64,000 nt of DNA from Stieleria varia (GCF_038443385.1 NZ_CP151726.1:8308001-8372000); one strand, 5' to 3'; shown: positions 1 through 10,354, numbered from the stretch's first letter. Notes: a model not told the origin generated them from the sequence alone. Numbers and translations: made by a program.

Positions 1-1887
1 ATGGCGAACGATCAACGACACCCTGATGCCAAGACGCTCAAAGCGTTCGCGATCGGAAAGCTCGATGAACGAGAAATGCTGGTTGTCGGGCGTCACGTTT
101 CCCAATGCGAACAGTGCGCCCAAGCCCTGGACACTCCCGTCCACGAGCGACTCGTCGACCAATTGAGGAATATCTCCTACGAATCATCGGTAGACAAAAA
201 AGAGACACCCCCCGAGGCCTCACCGCCACGTTCTGCACAGGACTTGGCCGCATTGTTTGCCAAGCATTCCAACTATCGGCTGGAGAAACAGCTCGGCAGC
301 GGTGGCATGGGCGCCGTCTATCTTGCCACTCATAAAAAGATGGGGCGATCGGTCGCCATCAAAGTCATCCGTGGGGATCTGGTCGCCGACAAACAAGCCA
401 TCGCTCGATTTCATCAGGAAGTCCAATCCGCTGCACGGCTTTCTCATCGCAATGTTGTCACCGCGTACGATGCCGACCAAGTGGATGACATCCACTTTTT
501 GGCAATGGAGTACATCGAAGGCGAATCGCTGGCCCAAACGATCGATCGAAAAGGTGCGTTGGGCGTAACACACAGTTGCAATTACATCTTGCAAGCCGCA
601 CTTGGGATTCAGCACGCGTTTGAACAAGGCATGGTGCATCGTGACATCAAGCCAGCCAACCTGATGAAATCGACCAAGGGCGTGATCAAGGTCATGGACT
701 TCGGCTTGGCTCGTGTCAACGATGGAAAGCATCAGTCCGAATTGACAGCCTCCGGTGTCGTGATGGGCACCGCCAGCTTCATTGCCCCCGAGCAAGCACG
801 TGACTCACGTTTGGCAGACGTCCGCAGCGATCTGTACAGCCTAGGCTGCACCCTCTATTACCTACTCGCCGCACAACCACCCTTTGTCCGTGACGGCTAT
901 GTGGAAACCGTCATCGCACATTGCACCGATCCCTTCCCAAGCATTCAACAGCAACGCCATGACGTTCCCGACGAAGTCGCCAGGATCATCAGCAAGTTGA
1001 CGGCCAAAGATCCAGATGCTCGCTATCAAACTCCCTCGGAATTAATGGCTGATCTGGCTCCTTTTGCCAAACCGACCAAATCAAACACTACGGAGACAAT
1101 CGCAGACGCTCAGCCTGTGTCGACTCCCATTTCGATCGTGACGCACGACACCGCGACTCCTCAATCGACGTCCAGACCTAATCGCCGCGCGGCGATGTTT
1201 GGCATTGCGGGTGTTCTTGCAGCGTCGCTCTTGGCAGCAGGCTACTTTGTCGTCGGCGGGGCAGGGCAGGGGAGCCATGATTCGCAAGGTGAGCGTCGCG
1301 CTGGAGAAAACCGTATCCACCCTGGGTCTGACGTCGCCCCCAACTCGACGAAGGTCCTGTTGGTGATCAGCGCTGATCGATTCTGGTACAGCGATTTGGG
1401 ACCGATTCGCGCACACCTGCAACAATCTGGGGTCCCGTTCACCATCACTGCCGATCGAGTTGGGATCGCCAACTTCAACCCCGATGATCGTGCCCCCGAT
1501 CGCACGACCGTCAACGTGCAACGCGACATCATCGACATCGTGGAAAACGACCTCGATGACTACACGGCCGTGGTGTTCATGGGAGACGGATACGATTCCT
1601 TTATCGCAACGGATGCGGTGGGCGCAGCGGTCAACAGACTGCTCCAATCCTTTCGCGCTCGAAAATGGATCGCTGCTATCGGAAAGGGAATGAACATCCC
1701 GATCTACCACGGCGCCTTTGACGGAGCCACTATCGCAGACTCACGCTGGATCGAGGTGAGCAACGCATCGCAACACCGAACCACAAGTGAACCCGTTGTG
1801 GTGGACAACAACGCCAAAGTCATTACGGGCAGCAGTTGGAACGATGTCGATGCTTTTTCCGATGCATTGATCACCAACTTGCGATGA
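1..1887 (+). CDS. Transmembrane Ser/Thr protein kinase with N-terminal anti-sigma-type zinc finger
   Basis: Predicted membrane-bound eukaryotic-type kinase of 628 aa. Residues 31-39 show an HxxxCxxC zinc-finger pattern as in anti-sigma factors. The kinase domain spans about 92-365: glycine loop LGSGGMGAVYLA (98-109), lysine 121 in VAIK, catalytic HRDIKPAN (D215), DFG at 233-235 and an APEQ activation segment. One hydrophobic segment near 400-422 separates the cytoplasmic kinase from a C-terminal domain of about 200 aa that I cannot name. The ATG is the first base of the window, so the upstream region is unseen and a longer gene cannot be excluded. The linker after the membrane segment contains a copy of the GGGGCAGGGCAGGG motif (1257-1271). 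Confidence 0.9.
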   Translation: MANDQRHPDAKTLKAFAIGKLDEREMLVVGRHVSQCEQCAQALDTPVHERLVDQLRNISYESSVDKKETPPEASPPRSAQDLAALFAKHSNYRLEKQLGSGGMGAVYLATHKKMGRSVAIKVIRGDLVADKQAIARFHQEVQSAARLSHRNVVTAYDADQVDDIHFLAMEYIEGESLAQTIDRKGALGVTHSCNYILQAALGIQHAFEQGMVHRDIKPANLMKSTKGVIKVMDFGLARVNDGKHQSELTASGVVMGTASFIAPEQARDSRLADVRSDLYSLGCTLYYLLAAQPPFVRDGYVETVIAHCTDPFPSIQQQRHDVPDEVARIISKLTAKDPDARYQTPSELMADLAPFAKPTKSNTTETIADAQPVSTPISIVTHDTATPQSTSRPNRRAAMFGIAGVLAASLLAAGYFVVGGAGQGSHDSQGERRAGENRIHPGSDVAPNSTKVLLVISADRFWYSDLGPIRAHLQQSGVPFTITADRVGIANFNPDDRAPDRTTVNVQRDIIDIVENDLDDYTAVVFMGDGYDSFIATDAVGAAVNRLLQSFRARKWIAAIGKGMNIPIYHGAFDGATIADSRWIEVSNASQHRTTSEPVVVDNNAKVITGSSWNDVDAFSDALITNLR

Positions 1888-1939
1888 AGGTGCTCAGGTG
1901 ACGGACCGCGGCGAGCTAGAGAAAGCGCCCACCAGAGAC

Positions 1940-2410
1940 TTATCGCCCAGAGTCGTTGCAACCTTCGGCTAGCGGACGCTCAGAATTCGACGATTTGCGA
2001 GTCGGCCAGATTTCAGCGGGGTCGATTTCGATCTGACAGTTGTCGCCGAGTGTGAAGCGCGTGATGCCGCCGAGCGGGGTGGATTCACCGCCAGGACTTG
2101 TCATGTCGAACGCAGCCACGGTCTGGGCAATGAGGTCAGCGACCCAATAGTGCGTCACCCCTTGCTCGTGATAAAGATCCTTCTTGTAGCCGAGATCGTT
2201 CGCCCGAGTGCTCGGAGAAAGTACTTCCACAATTTTTGCGGGCGGAGCGAGCTGATGGCCTTCGGGTGGATCACCGCAAATGACCATGACATCGGGACGG
2301 ACCACCGTGTCTTGGCGGACGATCCAATCGCGTTCGGCAACTGCAACGCCGTCACAGCCAACAGCGACAAGGGCATTGTTGAGTTGCGTCACCATCTTTG
2401 CAACGACCAC
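1940..2410 (-). pseudogene. Uma2-family (PD-(D/E)XK-like) nuclease, apparently 5'-disrupted
   Basis: The 156 aa match the Uma2/DUF820 family: RPDVMVICG followed by IVEVLSPST and a KKDLYHEQGVTHYWVAD stretch, which are the conserved nuclease-fold blocks. The only start in frame is a GTG at 2410. In the same frame, family-like sequence (FLELWDGVPIAKS) continues upstream to a TGA at about 2479-2481. The normal N-terminus therefore appears lost by a frameshift or stop. Uma2 proteins are abundant and often decayed in bacteria with large repeat-rich genomes. No operon partner is apparent. Confidence 0.6.
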
Positions 2411-2484
2411 TTGGTGCAGCCCGAATGGACTCGGAGACTTGGCGATAGGAACTCCGTCCCAGAGTTCGAGGAACCGAGCTCATG

Positions 2485-2814
2485 AAACGTCAAGCGATTG
2501 AGAGACGGATGGCGGGATGCCCCCACCGTACCAAACCTTCCGTCGTACGCCAATCATTTGCACTCGCCATGCGGTGGCTCAAACGTGTTTTCAATCCGGA
2601 GGATCGAACGACAAACTCGCTGAATTCGGCATGGTACAGTGTCCCCATCAATTCACCTTGACGAGGGGCATCGGATGGTCCGATTGCTGATGGATCCTCC
2701 CAATCTGGGTGTTTCGTTTGGTCCGAGCATGAATAGGGAGTAACAACCGGCGTTCGCTACCGCTTCGTTGGGCATGGTTTTCCGTCAACTCACCTCAAAA
2801 CGCCAATTGTAGCC
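2485..2814. other. Intergenic, no gene seen
   Basis: About 330 bases between the Uma2 remnant and the RTX protein. It probably holds the decayed start of the Uma2 gene on the minus strand and the promoter of the RTX gene. I see no clear hairpin or other feature. Confidence 0.4.
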
Positions 2815-3993
2815 ATGTCTCACGTCCTCAAATCGTTCACGTTTGCCAACATCGCTCTGCTGGTTGCCGCTCACTTTGCCAGTGCGGGTGTCAGCATCGA
2901 CCGTGATGACCGCGTACTGATCGTGTCGGTAGATGATCCGGCAAACGAAGTTCAAATCGTAGATTTCTTTGGCGACATTCGTGTCGACATCACGAGATAC
3001 GACACTGCGACGATCGATTTCGGCCAAGTTTCTGGTCGCCGAGATCGCACTTTCTCGTATGGCGACATCGATCGAGTAGAAGTCTTCGCCGAATCGTTTG
3101 AGACTCGCGTGCTGTATTTGTGCGACAAACCAGTCTCCGTGGTGCTTGGTGATGGCCGGAATAACCTGGAAGTATTTGGAGCCAGTGATGTCCAGGTGCT
3201 GGGAGGCGACGGCCCCGACTTCATCACGATTTATGACTGTGAGAATGTGGACATTGACTGCGGTGACTCCGTGGCATTAGGTAACAACTCGGAATTCAGT
3301 ACCGACTTGGTTTACGTTTTAGGCGCACGTCAAGCAGTCGTTGATGGAGGAGCCGGTGATGACACCATCCGCTGCGGTTTCTTAGATAATTATAGAGAAG
3401 CAAGCTATCTGCTTGATGGCGTAGAATTCGCACTTTCATTGGACGCCGAACTCCCTGGTCGCTACATCGTCCGCGGCGGAGAGGGTGACGACGATATCAT
3501 TGGTGCCGAAGATCGGGCGAACGTCGGCAGCCAAATGTTTTTCTATGGCGACGATGGGGATGATCACTTGACCGGTGCCCAGCAGTGTTACAACCGTCTC
3601 GATGGTGGTGCCGACGATGACGTACTCGTCGGTGGAAAAATGCGAGATGCGCTCTATGGCCGTGACGGTGCCGACCAGTTGATCGGATGCCAGGAAAACA
3701 GATATGAACCGTTCAGTGGTGGAGATGGAAATCCCGTGAACGACGGATTCGACGACGAAATGCATGGTGGATCGGGACCAGACCGTTTCTATGGCGAGAT
3801 TGCCGAAACACGCACCCAACTCGTAACAGAAAAACGGATTCGATTCCAATTGGATCGACGCACCGGAAAGTTGGTCGCAAAGTCATACAACGCTTCGGTG
3901 CTCAAGCGTGTCGAGGTGGTCATCGAAACAGAAAAGATCAGTGACCTGAAGCCAACCGAGGGCGATGAAAACATCCGGACGGTCCTTAACTGA
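2815..3993 (+). CDS. Secreted RTX-repeat (haemolysin-type calcium-binding) protein
   Basis: A 392-aa protein with an N-terminal signal-like hydrophobic stretch (about 8-24, ending ASA). The central part (about 175-330) carries degenerate glycine/aspartate nonapeptide repeats such as GGAGDDTI, GGEGDDDI, GDDGDDHL and GGADDDVLVGG, which in RTX proteins form a calcium-binding beta-roll. No protease or lipase domain is visible. It is probably an extracellular or surface protein. It stands alone, with a convergent sulfatase downstream. Confidence 0.75.
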   Translation: MSHVLKSFTFANIALLVAAHFASAGVSIDRDDRVLIVSVDDPANEVQIVDFFGDIRVDITRYDTATIDFGQVSGRRDRTFSYGDIDRVEVFAESFETRVLYLCDKPVSVVLGDGRNNLEVFGASDVQVLGGDGPDFITIYDCENVDIDCGDSVALGNNSEFSTDLVYVLGARQAVVDGGAGDDTIRCGFLDNYREASYLLDGVEFALSLDAELPGRYIVRGGEGDDDIIGAEDRANVGSQMFFYGDDGDDHLTGAQQCYNRLDGGADDDVLVGGKMRDALYGRDGADQLIGCQENRYEPFSGGDGNPVNDGFDDEMHGGSGPDRFYGEIAETRTQLVTEKRIRFQLDRRTGKLVAKSYNASVLKRVEVVIETEKISDLKPTEGDENIRTVLN

Positions 3994-4095
3994 GACGATA
4001 CCGTTCATCGCTCGCCACGCATCGTTGCTCGCGTACAATCACGTCGTGGCGAGCTCAAATCCTTGAGTCGTGAGACAACGTCTCACTGGGTGGCG

Positions 4096-5673
4096 TCAGC
4101 CCGGCAACTGAGGCAGGACGGCTTTACCGCTGTCGTCGATCGGGTAGACCGCCTGATGAGATTTGAGCGACTCGATCAAGGATTCCATCATCCGATTCAG
4201 CTCGTCAGGATGGTCGGCCGCGACATTGGCAGACTCAAAGGGATCCTGGTCGAGGTTGAACAACTGGTAGTGTCCTTGGAACAGGTCGATGTGGTCGTCC
4301 TTGTTTCCTTTTTCGGGCAGATAGTGATAGACCACTTTCCAAGCCCCGTCTCGGTACACCGTGAAATAGTTGCTGCGGTGTGGAGCATGGGGATAGTGCA
4401 TCAGAAACTGTTGCGAACGATCCGGTTGGCTGGCTCCAGTCAACAGGGTTTGCAGCGGCGCACCGTCTTGCACGTGCGACGCGGGTGCCTCGGCGCCCAC
4501 GAGTGACAAGACCGTTGGAAACAGATCCGACACGGATGCGACTTGGTTTTGAATCTGGCCTGCGGGAATTGCCAGACTTTTTTGCAACGGACTCTCTGAA
4601 TTCGGCTTCGCCCAAGCGGCGATGAATGGGACCCGCATGCCGCCTTCGTAGTGTGCCCCTTTCTTTCCACGCAGCGGCTCGGCGCAAGCGACTTCATGCT
4701 GATGCCCCAAAGGCGCGTCCGATCCGTTGTCGCCCAGGAACAGAACCAGCGTGTTTTCGGCAACCCCCAATTCGTTCAAGTGGTCGAGCATGTCGCCCAG
4801 GGACTTGTCCATGCCTTCGATCAACGTCGCAAAGGCTTGGGCATTCTTGGGCTTGCCAGAATCCGCATAGTGATCAGCAAATCGCGGATCGGATTCAAAC
4901 GGTGCGTGTACGGCATAGTGAGCAAAGTAGAGATAGAACGGTTGACCTTTGCCCACAGTCTCTGTCACACGCTTCTTTGCTTCGATCGTCAGCGCTTCGG
5001 TCAAGAACGTTTCTGTGCCGTGGTAGGCATCCAAGTGCGGCACGGCATGATGGCTGCGTTTGGTTCCGTGGCCGAAATTCATTTTGCCGTAGTAGCTGCC
5101 CGGTGCTCCGAAGGCAGCGCCGGCAACGTTCACATCGAAACCAAGATTCAGCGGCTCGGCACCGGAATGCTCCTCTGGACCAAAGTGTCCTTTACCGACA
5201 TGAATCGTTCGGTACCCATTCTGACTCAGAATACCGGGCAGCGTCACATCGCCTTCTGTGAGACCGGCCCAATTCCAGTCGTGCGCGCCGTTCTTGCCGG
5301 CGTTGTCTGTTCTGGGATTGATCCAGTTGGTCGTACGATGTCGCGCAGCGTTCTGGCCCGTCATGATCGAAATCCGCGTCGGCGAACAAACACTCATGGC
5401 GTAGAACTGATTGAATCGAATTCCTTGGCTGGCAAGACGCTCCATTCCCGGCGTTCGATAGTAATCGTTCAGCGGATAACGTTTGGGTTGCCCGTTTTCG
5501 TCTTGGAGAAACGGAACCGACGTGTCCATCATCCCCATGTCATCCACCAAGAAGACCATGATGTTGGGCCGTGCCGCAGCGTCAGCCTCTGCGGCAACCA
5601 CGCAACACGCATGAGTCGCGAACAGAGGAACGAGAAAGCACAACGTCACGAGAGATTTCATGGACATATTCAA
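4096..5673 (-). CDS. Secreted sulfatase (type I, formylglycine-dependent)
   Basis: A 525-aa alkaline-phosphatase-superfamily sulfatase. It starts with a signal peptide (about 1-28), followed by the metal-binding motif NIMVFLVDDMG, the formylglycine signature CSPTR (C96, first modified residue) and a GDNGSDAPLG metal ligand region. Family enzymes hydrolyse sulfate esters, in planctomycetes often of algal polysaccharides; the actual substrate cannot be read from sequence. C96 needs oxidation by a formylglycine-generating enzyme. A SUMF1-domain protein lies 5 kb away but need not be that enzyme. The adjacent gene downstream in transcription is convergent. Confidence 0.92.
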   Translation of the reverse strand: MNMSMKSLVTLCFLVPLFATHACCVVAAEADAAARPNIMVFLVDDMGMMDTSVPFLQDENGQPKRYPLNDYYRTPGMERLASQGIRFNQFYAMSVCSPTRISIMTGQNAARHRTTNWINPRTDNAGKNGAHDWNWAGLTEGDVTLPGILSQNGYRTIHVGKGHFGPEEHSGAEPLNLGFDVNVAGAAFGAPGSYYGKMNFGHGTKRSHHAVPHLDAYHGTETFLTEALTIEAKKRVTETVGKGQPFYLYFAHYAVHAPFESDPRFADHYADSGKPKNAQAFATLIEGMDKSLGDMLDHLNELGVAENTLVLFLGDNGSDAPLGHQHEVACAEPLRGKKGAHYEGGMRVPFIAAWAKPNSESPLQKSLAIPAGQIQNQVASVSDLFPTVLSLVGAEAPASHVQDGAPLQTLLTGASQPDRSQQFLMHYPHAPHRSNYFTVYRDGAWKVVYHYLPEKGNKDDHIDLFQGHYQLFNLDQDPFESANVAADHPDELNRMMESLIESLKSHQAVYPIDDSGKAVLPQLPG

Positions 5674-5735
5674 TGGCGGTGGGGAGGAAGAAGTTGCTTA
5701 GCCGTCTTGATTCTATCTGCGAACTCATCCCGAAA

Positions 5736-8024
5736 TCAAAAAACGCCTTGGCCAAATCCCAAGTCGTCATCATCGGACGGGTCGGCTCCGGAGGGATCGC
5801 TTTCGGATGATTCGTCGAGATCACCTGACGATTCGGCAGCTGGATCTCCTGAAACCTCCAGGTCGATAACCTCAACGTCGTCCAAATCCCATTGTCCATC
5901 GTCGGCCGATGGGGAATCGGAAACGGGGAACTGCAATTCGCCCGTCAGCGGATCGGTCTTGAGTAGCAGTTCTTCATCGCCTGGCGTGAACGCTCCATCA
6001 CCTGAGAGCATGCGAATCTCAGAGTCTGCCAGCGAGGATTTATCGCCAGCGGACTGAGCAACGGAATCGGCAGAGGACTCATCGTCCAACGAAAGATCGC
6101 CCACGTCCAGTGGCAACGGATCGATCTCCAGCTCCAACGACTGTGCATCGAGCAATTCATCGGACGCGTCAGTCAACTCGACGTCTCCGACCGATGTAAG
6201 ACTGATTTCGTCATCCGTGGGCAGCGGGTCCAAAAGTTCATCATCGATCACTGCCAATTCGCCGTCATCAGAAACCTTGTTGGAATCATCGGCTGAATCA
6301 CTGGCGGTTGAATCATCATCTGACATAGCACCGAATGACTCGCCAAAGGATTCATCTTCGGCGACAGTCCCCAGTTGAGGCCCGACCGTCTTTTCGTTCT
6401 TCAAGTCAAGAGTCGAGTCCCCCGAATCAGGATCGTCGACCGAATCGGACGCGAGAAAGTCCGCCAGCTCGCTGGATATCCCAGAGTCGCCTTGAGCGTC
6501 CTCCGAATCAGAGACAGCGGACGGTGACTCGTCGTCATCGGACAGAAAATCCAATGTGGGCTGGGGATCCGAATTCGATTTCATCATTGTGCCAGCGACT
6601 GCACCCGCAGCAGCAACACCAGCGATCAGCGGATCAATGTCAGAAACTGTGTCTTCAGTTCCTGAGGAGACAATGTTTGATGAAACGCTTGGCACCGATT
6701 CCGACAGACCGTCACCCTCCGGCTCGAGAGCCTCCAAGGGAGATCGAAACACATCGTCGACATTGCCACGCAAGACGCGGTGCCCCAGTTCGATCGCACG
6801 TTCTTCGCTCCAACCGCAATCACCGACGAAGTAATCCGCCAAGATGCCCGCCAAAATGCGTCGGTACATGCCAAACTTGGGCAACACAAATTCCAACTTG
6901 TACGCGTCGCTGTAGTAGCCGATCTGCTTGTTCTGTGGCACGGCTTCGAGTCTCGCGGCGGCGTCACGTTTGATGAACGACGGTGTGTTGCTGTACCACC
7001 AATGACCGTTGGTCAACACGTTGGGAAAGATCCAACTGTAACTGACCAATTCTTGGTTGGTCACGCTGGCCAACACCGACACGGGAAACTTCAAATCGGG
7101 AAACGCGTTGAACAACTCACGATACTGGATCAACGAGACGCGACTGTCGTACAAGTCCTGACCTTGGTAGACGCCTTTGGGATAGACACGGCGATTGACG
7201 CCGATCATCAAATCAAAGGGCAATCCATACTCGTCGCAAAGCTCAGCGATCGTCCAGAACACGCGACGCGACAATGCATCCACGTGCGATGGTTCCGAAG
7301 AAAGATTGTGAGTGAGCACGTGGTCGAGTGCTTTGGCGGCACGGCCATCGGAAACCATGGTCGGTGCAAAACTTGGCGGAATCGAGATCGCGCAAGCTCT
7401 GGCGCCCGACGCAACGAAATGCTCAAAGCGTTGGTTCAGGGCGGCTCGAAGATTGGACAATGAGCCGTCAATTGCAATGCCGCTGCACGCCGACAACCGC
7501 TCCCGCGTCTCCGGTTTGGCAAGATGGAATACCAAGTCATCCGTTCTCAGACAGGGGATGTAGGTCCTGGTATCAAAGCCTTGCAAGTCGTCGTCGAAGT
7601 CGTTGGTCAAGAAAACGGATTCGACGTTGCTTTTCTCCAACACGATCTCGGGCCACTGGGCGGCATTCATCTTTGATTGAGCCGTGTCGTACAACGATTC
7701 CCAGTTGTCCGACGTGATCACGTTGTCATCGAAATCAAAGAACGTTTGACAGATCTCGATCAACCACTGGTAGTTGGCCGTGTTCTGAATGTTGGGCAAT
7801 CCCTTGACCAGACGTCCAACCAATTCCCGCGGCGAGATCCCGGGTTCTTCGATCTGAGCCTGTGGCATTCCGGCGGAGTGAACCAGCTCCGTGTAATAGT
7901 GGTAGCCCAATATGTCCGCCAACGTGTGGGAACCAGGATCATGGGGATTGATGTGGGTGTGAGGGTCCACCAACCGGATCGAAGAAATCGCCTCATGGAT
8001 CGAATCGCGCAGAGAATTGGGCAT
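5736..8024 (-). CDS. Uronate-isomerase-like (amidohydrolase) protein with long acidic C-terminal extension
   Basis: The N-terminal ~430 aa resemble the UxaC/glucuronate isomerase group of amidohydrolases: DPHTHINP near the start, GHWWYSNTPSFI and YSDAYKLEFVLPKF. The remaining ~300 aa are unlike the family. A short small-residue segment (LIAGVAAAGAVAGTM) is followed by a highly acidic Asp/Ser/Glu-rich region with no recognisable fold. Typical uronate isomerases are about 470 aa; this is 762 aa. I chose the ATG at 8024 because the preceding in-frame codons (up to 8129) do not look like a family N-terminus, but the longer start is possible. Activity as an isomerase is uncertain. Confidence 0.75.
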   Translation of the reverse strand: MPNSLRDSIHEAISSIRLVDPHTHINPHDPGSHTLADILGYHYYTELVHSAGMPQAQIEEPGISPRELVGRLVKGLPNIQNTANYQWLIEICQTFFDFDDNVITSDNWESLYDTAQSKMNAAQWPEIVLEKSNVESVFLTNDFDDDLQGFDTRTYIPCLRTDDLVFHLAKPETRERLSACSGIAIDGSLSNLRAALNQRFEHFVASGARACAISIPPSFAPTMVSDGRAAKALDHVLTHNLSSEPSHVDALSRRVFWTIAELCDEYGLPFDLMIGVNRRVYPKGVYQGQDLYDSRVSLIQYRELFNAFPDLKFPVSVLASVTNQELVSYSWIFPNVLTNGHWWYSNTPSFIKRDAAARLEAVPQNKQIGYYSDAYKLEFVLPKFGMYRRILAGILADYFVGDCGWSEERAIELGHRVLRGNVDDVFRSPLEALEPEGDGLSESVPSVSSNIVSSGTEDTVSDIDPLIAGVAAAGAVAGTMMKSNSDPQPTLDFLSDDDESPSAVSDSEDAQGDSGISSELADFLASDSVDDPDSGDSTLDLKNEKTVGPQLGTVAEDESFGESFGAMSDDDSTASDSADDSNKVSDDGELAVIDDELLDPLPTDDEISLTSVGDVELTDASDELLDAQSLELEIDPLPLDVGDLSLDDESSADSVAQSAGDKSSLADSEIRMLSGDGAFTPGDEELLLKTDPLTGELQFPVSDSPSADDGQWDLDDVEVIDLEVSGDPAAESSGDLDESSESDPSGADPSDDDDLGFGQGVF

Positions 8025-8129
8025 GTCTATCGAAAACTGAATCGGGGGGATGGATGGGGAGTCGGGAACTGGATTGACCAACAATTTGACGGTGTCCACC
8101 AAAAAAACGAGCCCCAAGAGCACTTTCAT

Positions 8130-8469
8130 GCCGGATCAAACCGTTTTTTCTACCAGTGAATCGGGATTCTGCGGGCGATTTGAGAGAAAAATGTTGCTTG
8201 GCAGAGAGTCCGTTGCGCTAAAATGGGGTTTTGAGGAGTTGAGGCGTCTGGTCGCGTTCGTACTGACACCACCAAAGCAGACTCCCCCAACACTGTTTCA
8301 CTAGTGCATCGTCCAGTCTTAGAACGTGGGTTCGGTAGATGAGCCGTTTTGGCGTTAGCCACGGTTTTCGTGACACAACCGTGGCTAACGCCAAAACGGC
8401 TAACCCCAAAATCAAGACCGGATGTTTCACTAGGTTCATTTCTACCTCCACCGGGTTTGACGCAATAGC
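8130..8469. other. Divergent intergenic region with a long palindrome
   Basis: Promoter-bearing gap between the divergent isomerase-like and HtrA genes. No coding sequence was recognised. It contains the hairpin listed at 8342-8401, with short repeats of GTTTCACTAG on both sides (about 8297 and 8427). Confidence 0.5.
8342..8401. repeat. Perfect 25-bp inverted repeat (hairpin)
   Basis: Arms at 8342-8366 and 8377-8401 are exact reverse complements, separated by a 10-base loop. The arms contain GCGTTAGCCACGG, related to the core of the MITE-like repeats at 12.6 and 28.2 kb. There is no T tract, so it is more likely a dispersed palindromic element than a terminator. Confidence 0.85.
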
Positions 8470-10182
8470 ATGGATTCATCGTCGTCATCTCCGCCCGACG
8501 TGGTCCCGCCAGAGGCGTTCGAGCCAGTGACTCCTGGGCCTGAGACTGTTGGGCCTGAGACCCCAGTGAACACTCAACGGCAGCCAGCGGGTGCCGACGC
8601 CCCGCCACAGGTCATCAAGCTGCCAGCGGATCGGGTCAGCGGAGAACCTGCGAGGACTTTGGTGTTCCACCGAATCCAATCCTCCCGACCACACATTCAC
8701 CCATCCGACGCGAGCGATGGTCCTTCCTCTCGCATGATCGAGACCGATGGCTCAGACTTGGCCGATTGCGAACGCCGTATTTCGTATCGCGTGCTGGATG
8801 TAGCCACTCCCGAGTCTTGGGGTCGCGGTCGAAGGGTTGCACTGAAGACGACCGGCTGGAAGTCGACAGGTTTAACGACAACAGACCGAAAAAAAACGGG
8901 GCAGGGCAGGGCGTTGCGTCGCTTGGACGACTTGTCGACCCATGGCGCTCGCAGCACCGAGAAAGCTCGTGTGGCAAGCACGTTTGCATCCAGCCTGACG
9001 CTGCTGGCCACCGTCGCGATCATGCTGGCATCGGCACGCTACGTTGTTCCACCGATCGTCGAGGAAATCCGCTACGCCCAACATCGCGGTCAACTGCGAG
9101 CGGAATTCGAAGTCGGCAGTGACGGACTCAAGAATGTTTCGATGGACACGCTGAGCCAAGCCTATCAGATGGTCACGGCAGCCGCAGGCCCCAGCGTGGT
9201 GCACATCGATGTCCATCGGCCCATCAATCCCGTTATCACTGCCGCGACCGGAATCCCCGGCGGTGATATGCACGGCGCTGATATGCACGGTCCTGAAATG
9301 CATGGATTTGATGATCGAGACCGTTTTCATTCACCAGACCATCCGGAGATCAACGATCAGGGCAGCGGCGTGGTGGTCGACAAGGCCGGCTACATCCTGA
9401 CCAATCGTCACGTGATTGCCGACGGTGAAATCATCGACGTGACACTCAGTGACGGACGCCGCGTCCAGGCACAAGTGATCGGCACTGATGCGTTGACCGA
9501 TTTGGCGCTTCTGAAAGTCGACGCCAGCGGATTGATTCCGATTCCTTGGGGTGACAGTGATCGCATTCGAGTCGGATCGCCTGTGTGGGCAATCGGCAGC
9601 CCCTTTGGTCTGGACAGAACGGTGACCTTTGGGATCCTCAGCGGCAAGCATCGCCTAGTCCGAGCCAGCAGCCGCTATCAGGATTTCATGCAGAGCGATG
9701 TTGCGGTCAATCCAGGCAACAGCGGTGGTCCATTGGTCGACGCCCGCGGAACCTTGGTCGGAATCAACACGGCGATCGTCGGCGACACCTACCAAGGCGT
9801 CAGTTTTTCCATCCCCAGCAGTGTTGCCAAAGAAGTCTACGAGCGACTGCGGGACACCGGCTACGTCCAGCGGGGATGGCTGGGCGTTTTTCTCGCCGAA
9901 GTCCCTGACGAACAGTTTGTCGGCTCGGATCATCGCACCCGCGGCGCGTTGATCACCGGCGTGGCCGACAGCGACGCCGGCGCGGCACGAGCCGGATTGA
10001 AAACCGATGACATCATCATCGAAGTCAACGGGGAGAACATCCGCGACATGGGGCACCTGATGCGGTTGATCGGGAATGCCACCTCCGGGACCACGATCCC
10101 CATGCGAATTCGGCGTGACGGCGAGGAGCTGACCGTGAAAGTCACTCTCGGCAGCCGACCCGATCGCCTCAACGTTCGCTGA
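8470..10182 (+). CDS. Membrane-anchored HtrA/DegP-type serine protease with PDZ domain
   Basis: A 570-aa protein. Residues 1-165 are a low-complexity, probably cytoplasmic tail; a transmembrane helix at about 170-190 would place the rest outside the cytoplasm. The trypsin-like domain has the catalytic triad H314 (TNRHV), D344 (TDLALL) and S418 (GNSGGP). A single PDZ domain follows (about 470-565, with RGWLGVFLAEV before it). Such proteases degrade or refold damaged envelope proteins. A His/Met-rich insert near 255-275 (repeated DMHG) precedes the protease core. The tail carries a copy of the GGGGCAGGGCAGGG motif (about 8898-8911). Confidence 0.92.
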   Translation: MDSSSSSPPDVVPPEAFEPVTPGPETVGPETPVNTQRQPAGADAPPQVIKLPADRVSGEPARTLVFHRIQSSRPHIHPSDASDGPSSRMIETDGSDLADCERRISYRVLDVATPESWGRGRRVALKTTGWKSTGLTTTDRKKTGQGRALRRLDDLSTHGARSTEKARVASTFASSLTLLATVAIMLASARYVVPPIVEEIRYAQHRGQLRAEFEVGSDGLKNVSMDTLSQAYQMVTAAAGPSVVHIDVHRPINPVITAATGIPGGDMHGADMHGPEMHGFDDRDRFHSPDHPEINDQGSGVVVDKAGYILTNRHVIADGEIIDVTLSDGRRVQAQVIGTDALTDLALLKVDASGLIPIPWGDSDRIRVGSPVWAIGSPFGLDRTVTFGILSGKHRLVRASSRYQDFMQSDVAVNPGNSGGPLVDARGTLVGINTAIVGDTYQGVSFSIPSSVAKEVYERLRDTGYVQRGWLGVFLAEVPDEQFVGSDHRTRGALITGVADSDAGAARAGLKTDDIIIEVNGENIRDMGHLMRLIGNATSGTTIPMRIRRDGEELTVKVTLGSRPDRLNVR

Positions 10183-10354
10183 TTCTGGCGTCAGCGATTC
10201 TGTAATCAGTCAGCGCTGCCCAATTGCCGATCGAATTATTCGGTTCCGCTGCCTATAATGAGGATTCAGTCGCCTCAAAAACCATCTCCCGGGCGACAGT
10301 TCGGCGATCCATCCAACCGACCAAACACCACATTTCACGCACGATTCAGCACCC

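Noticed and set aside
4651..6057. 468-codon plus-strand frame
   Set aside because: Antisense to the sulfatase and the acidic tail of the isomerase-like gene; Ser/Asp-poor translation with no family resemblance.
8342..8401. Hairpin as a rho-independent terminator
   Set aside because: It lies between divergent genes, has a 25-bp stem and no T tract.
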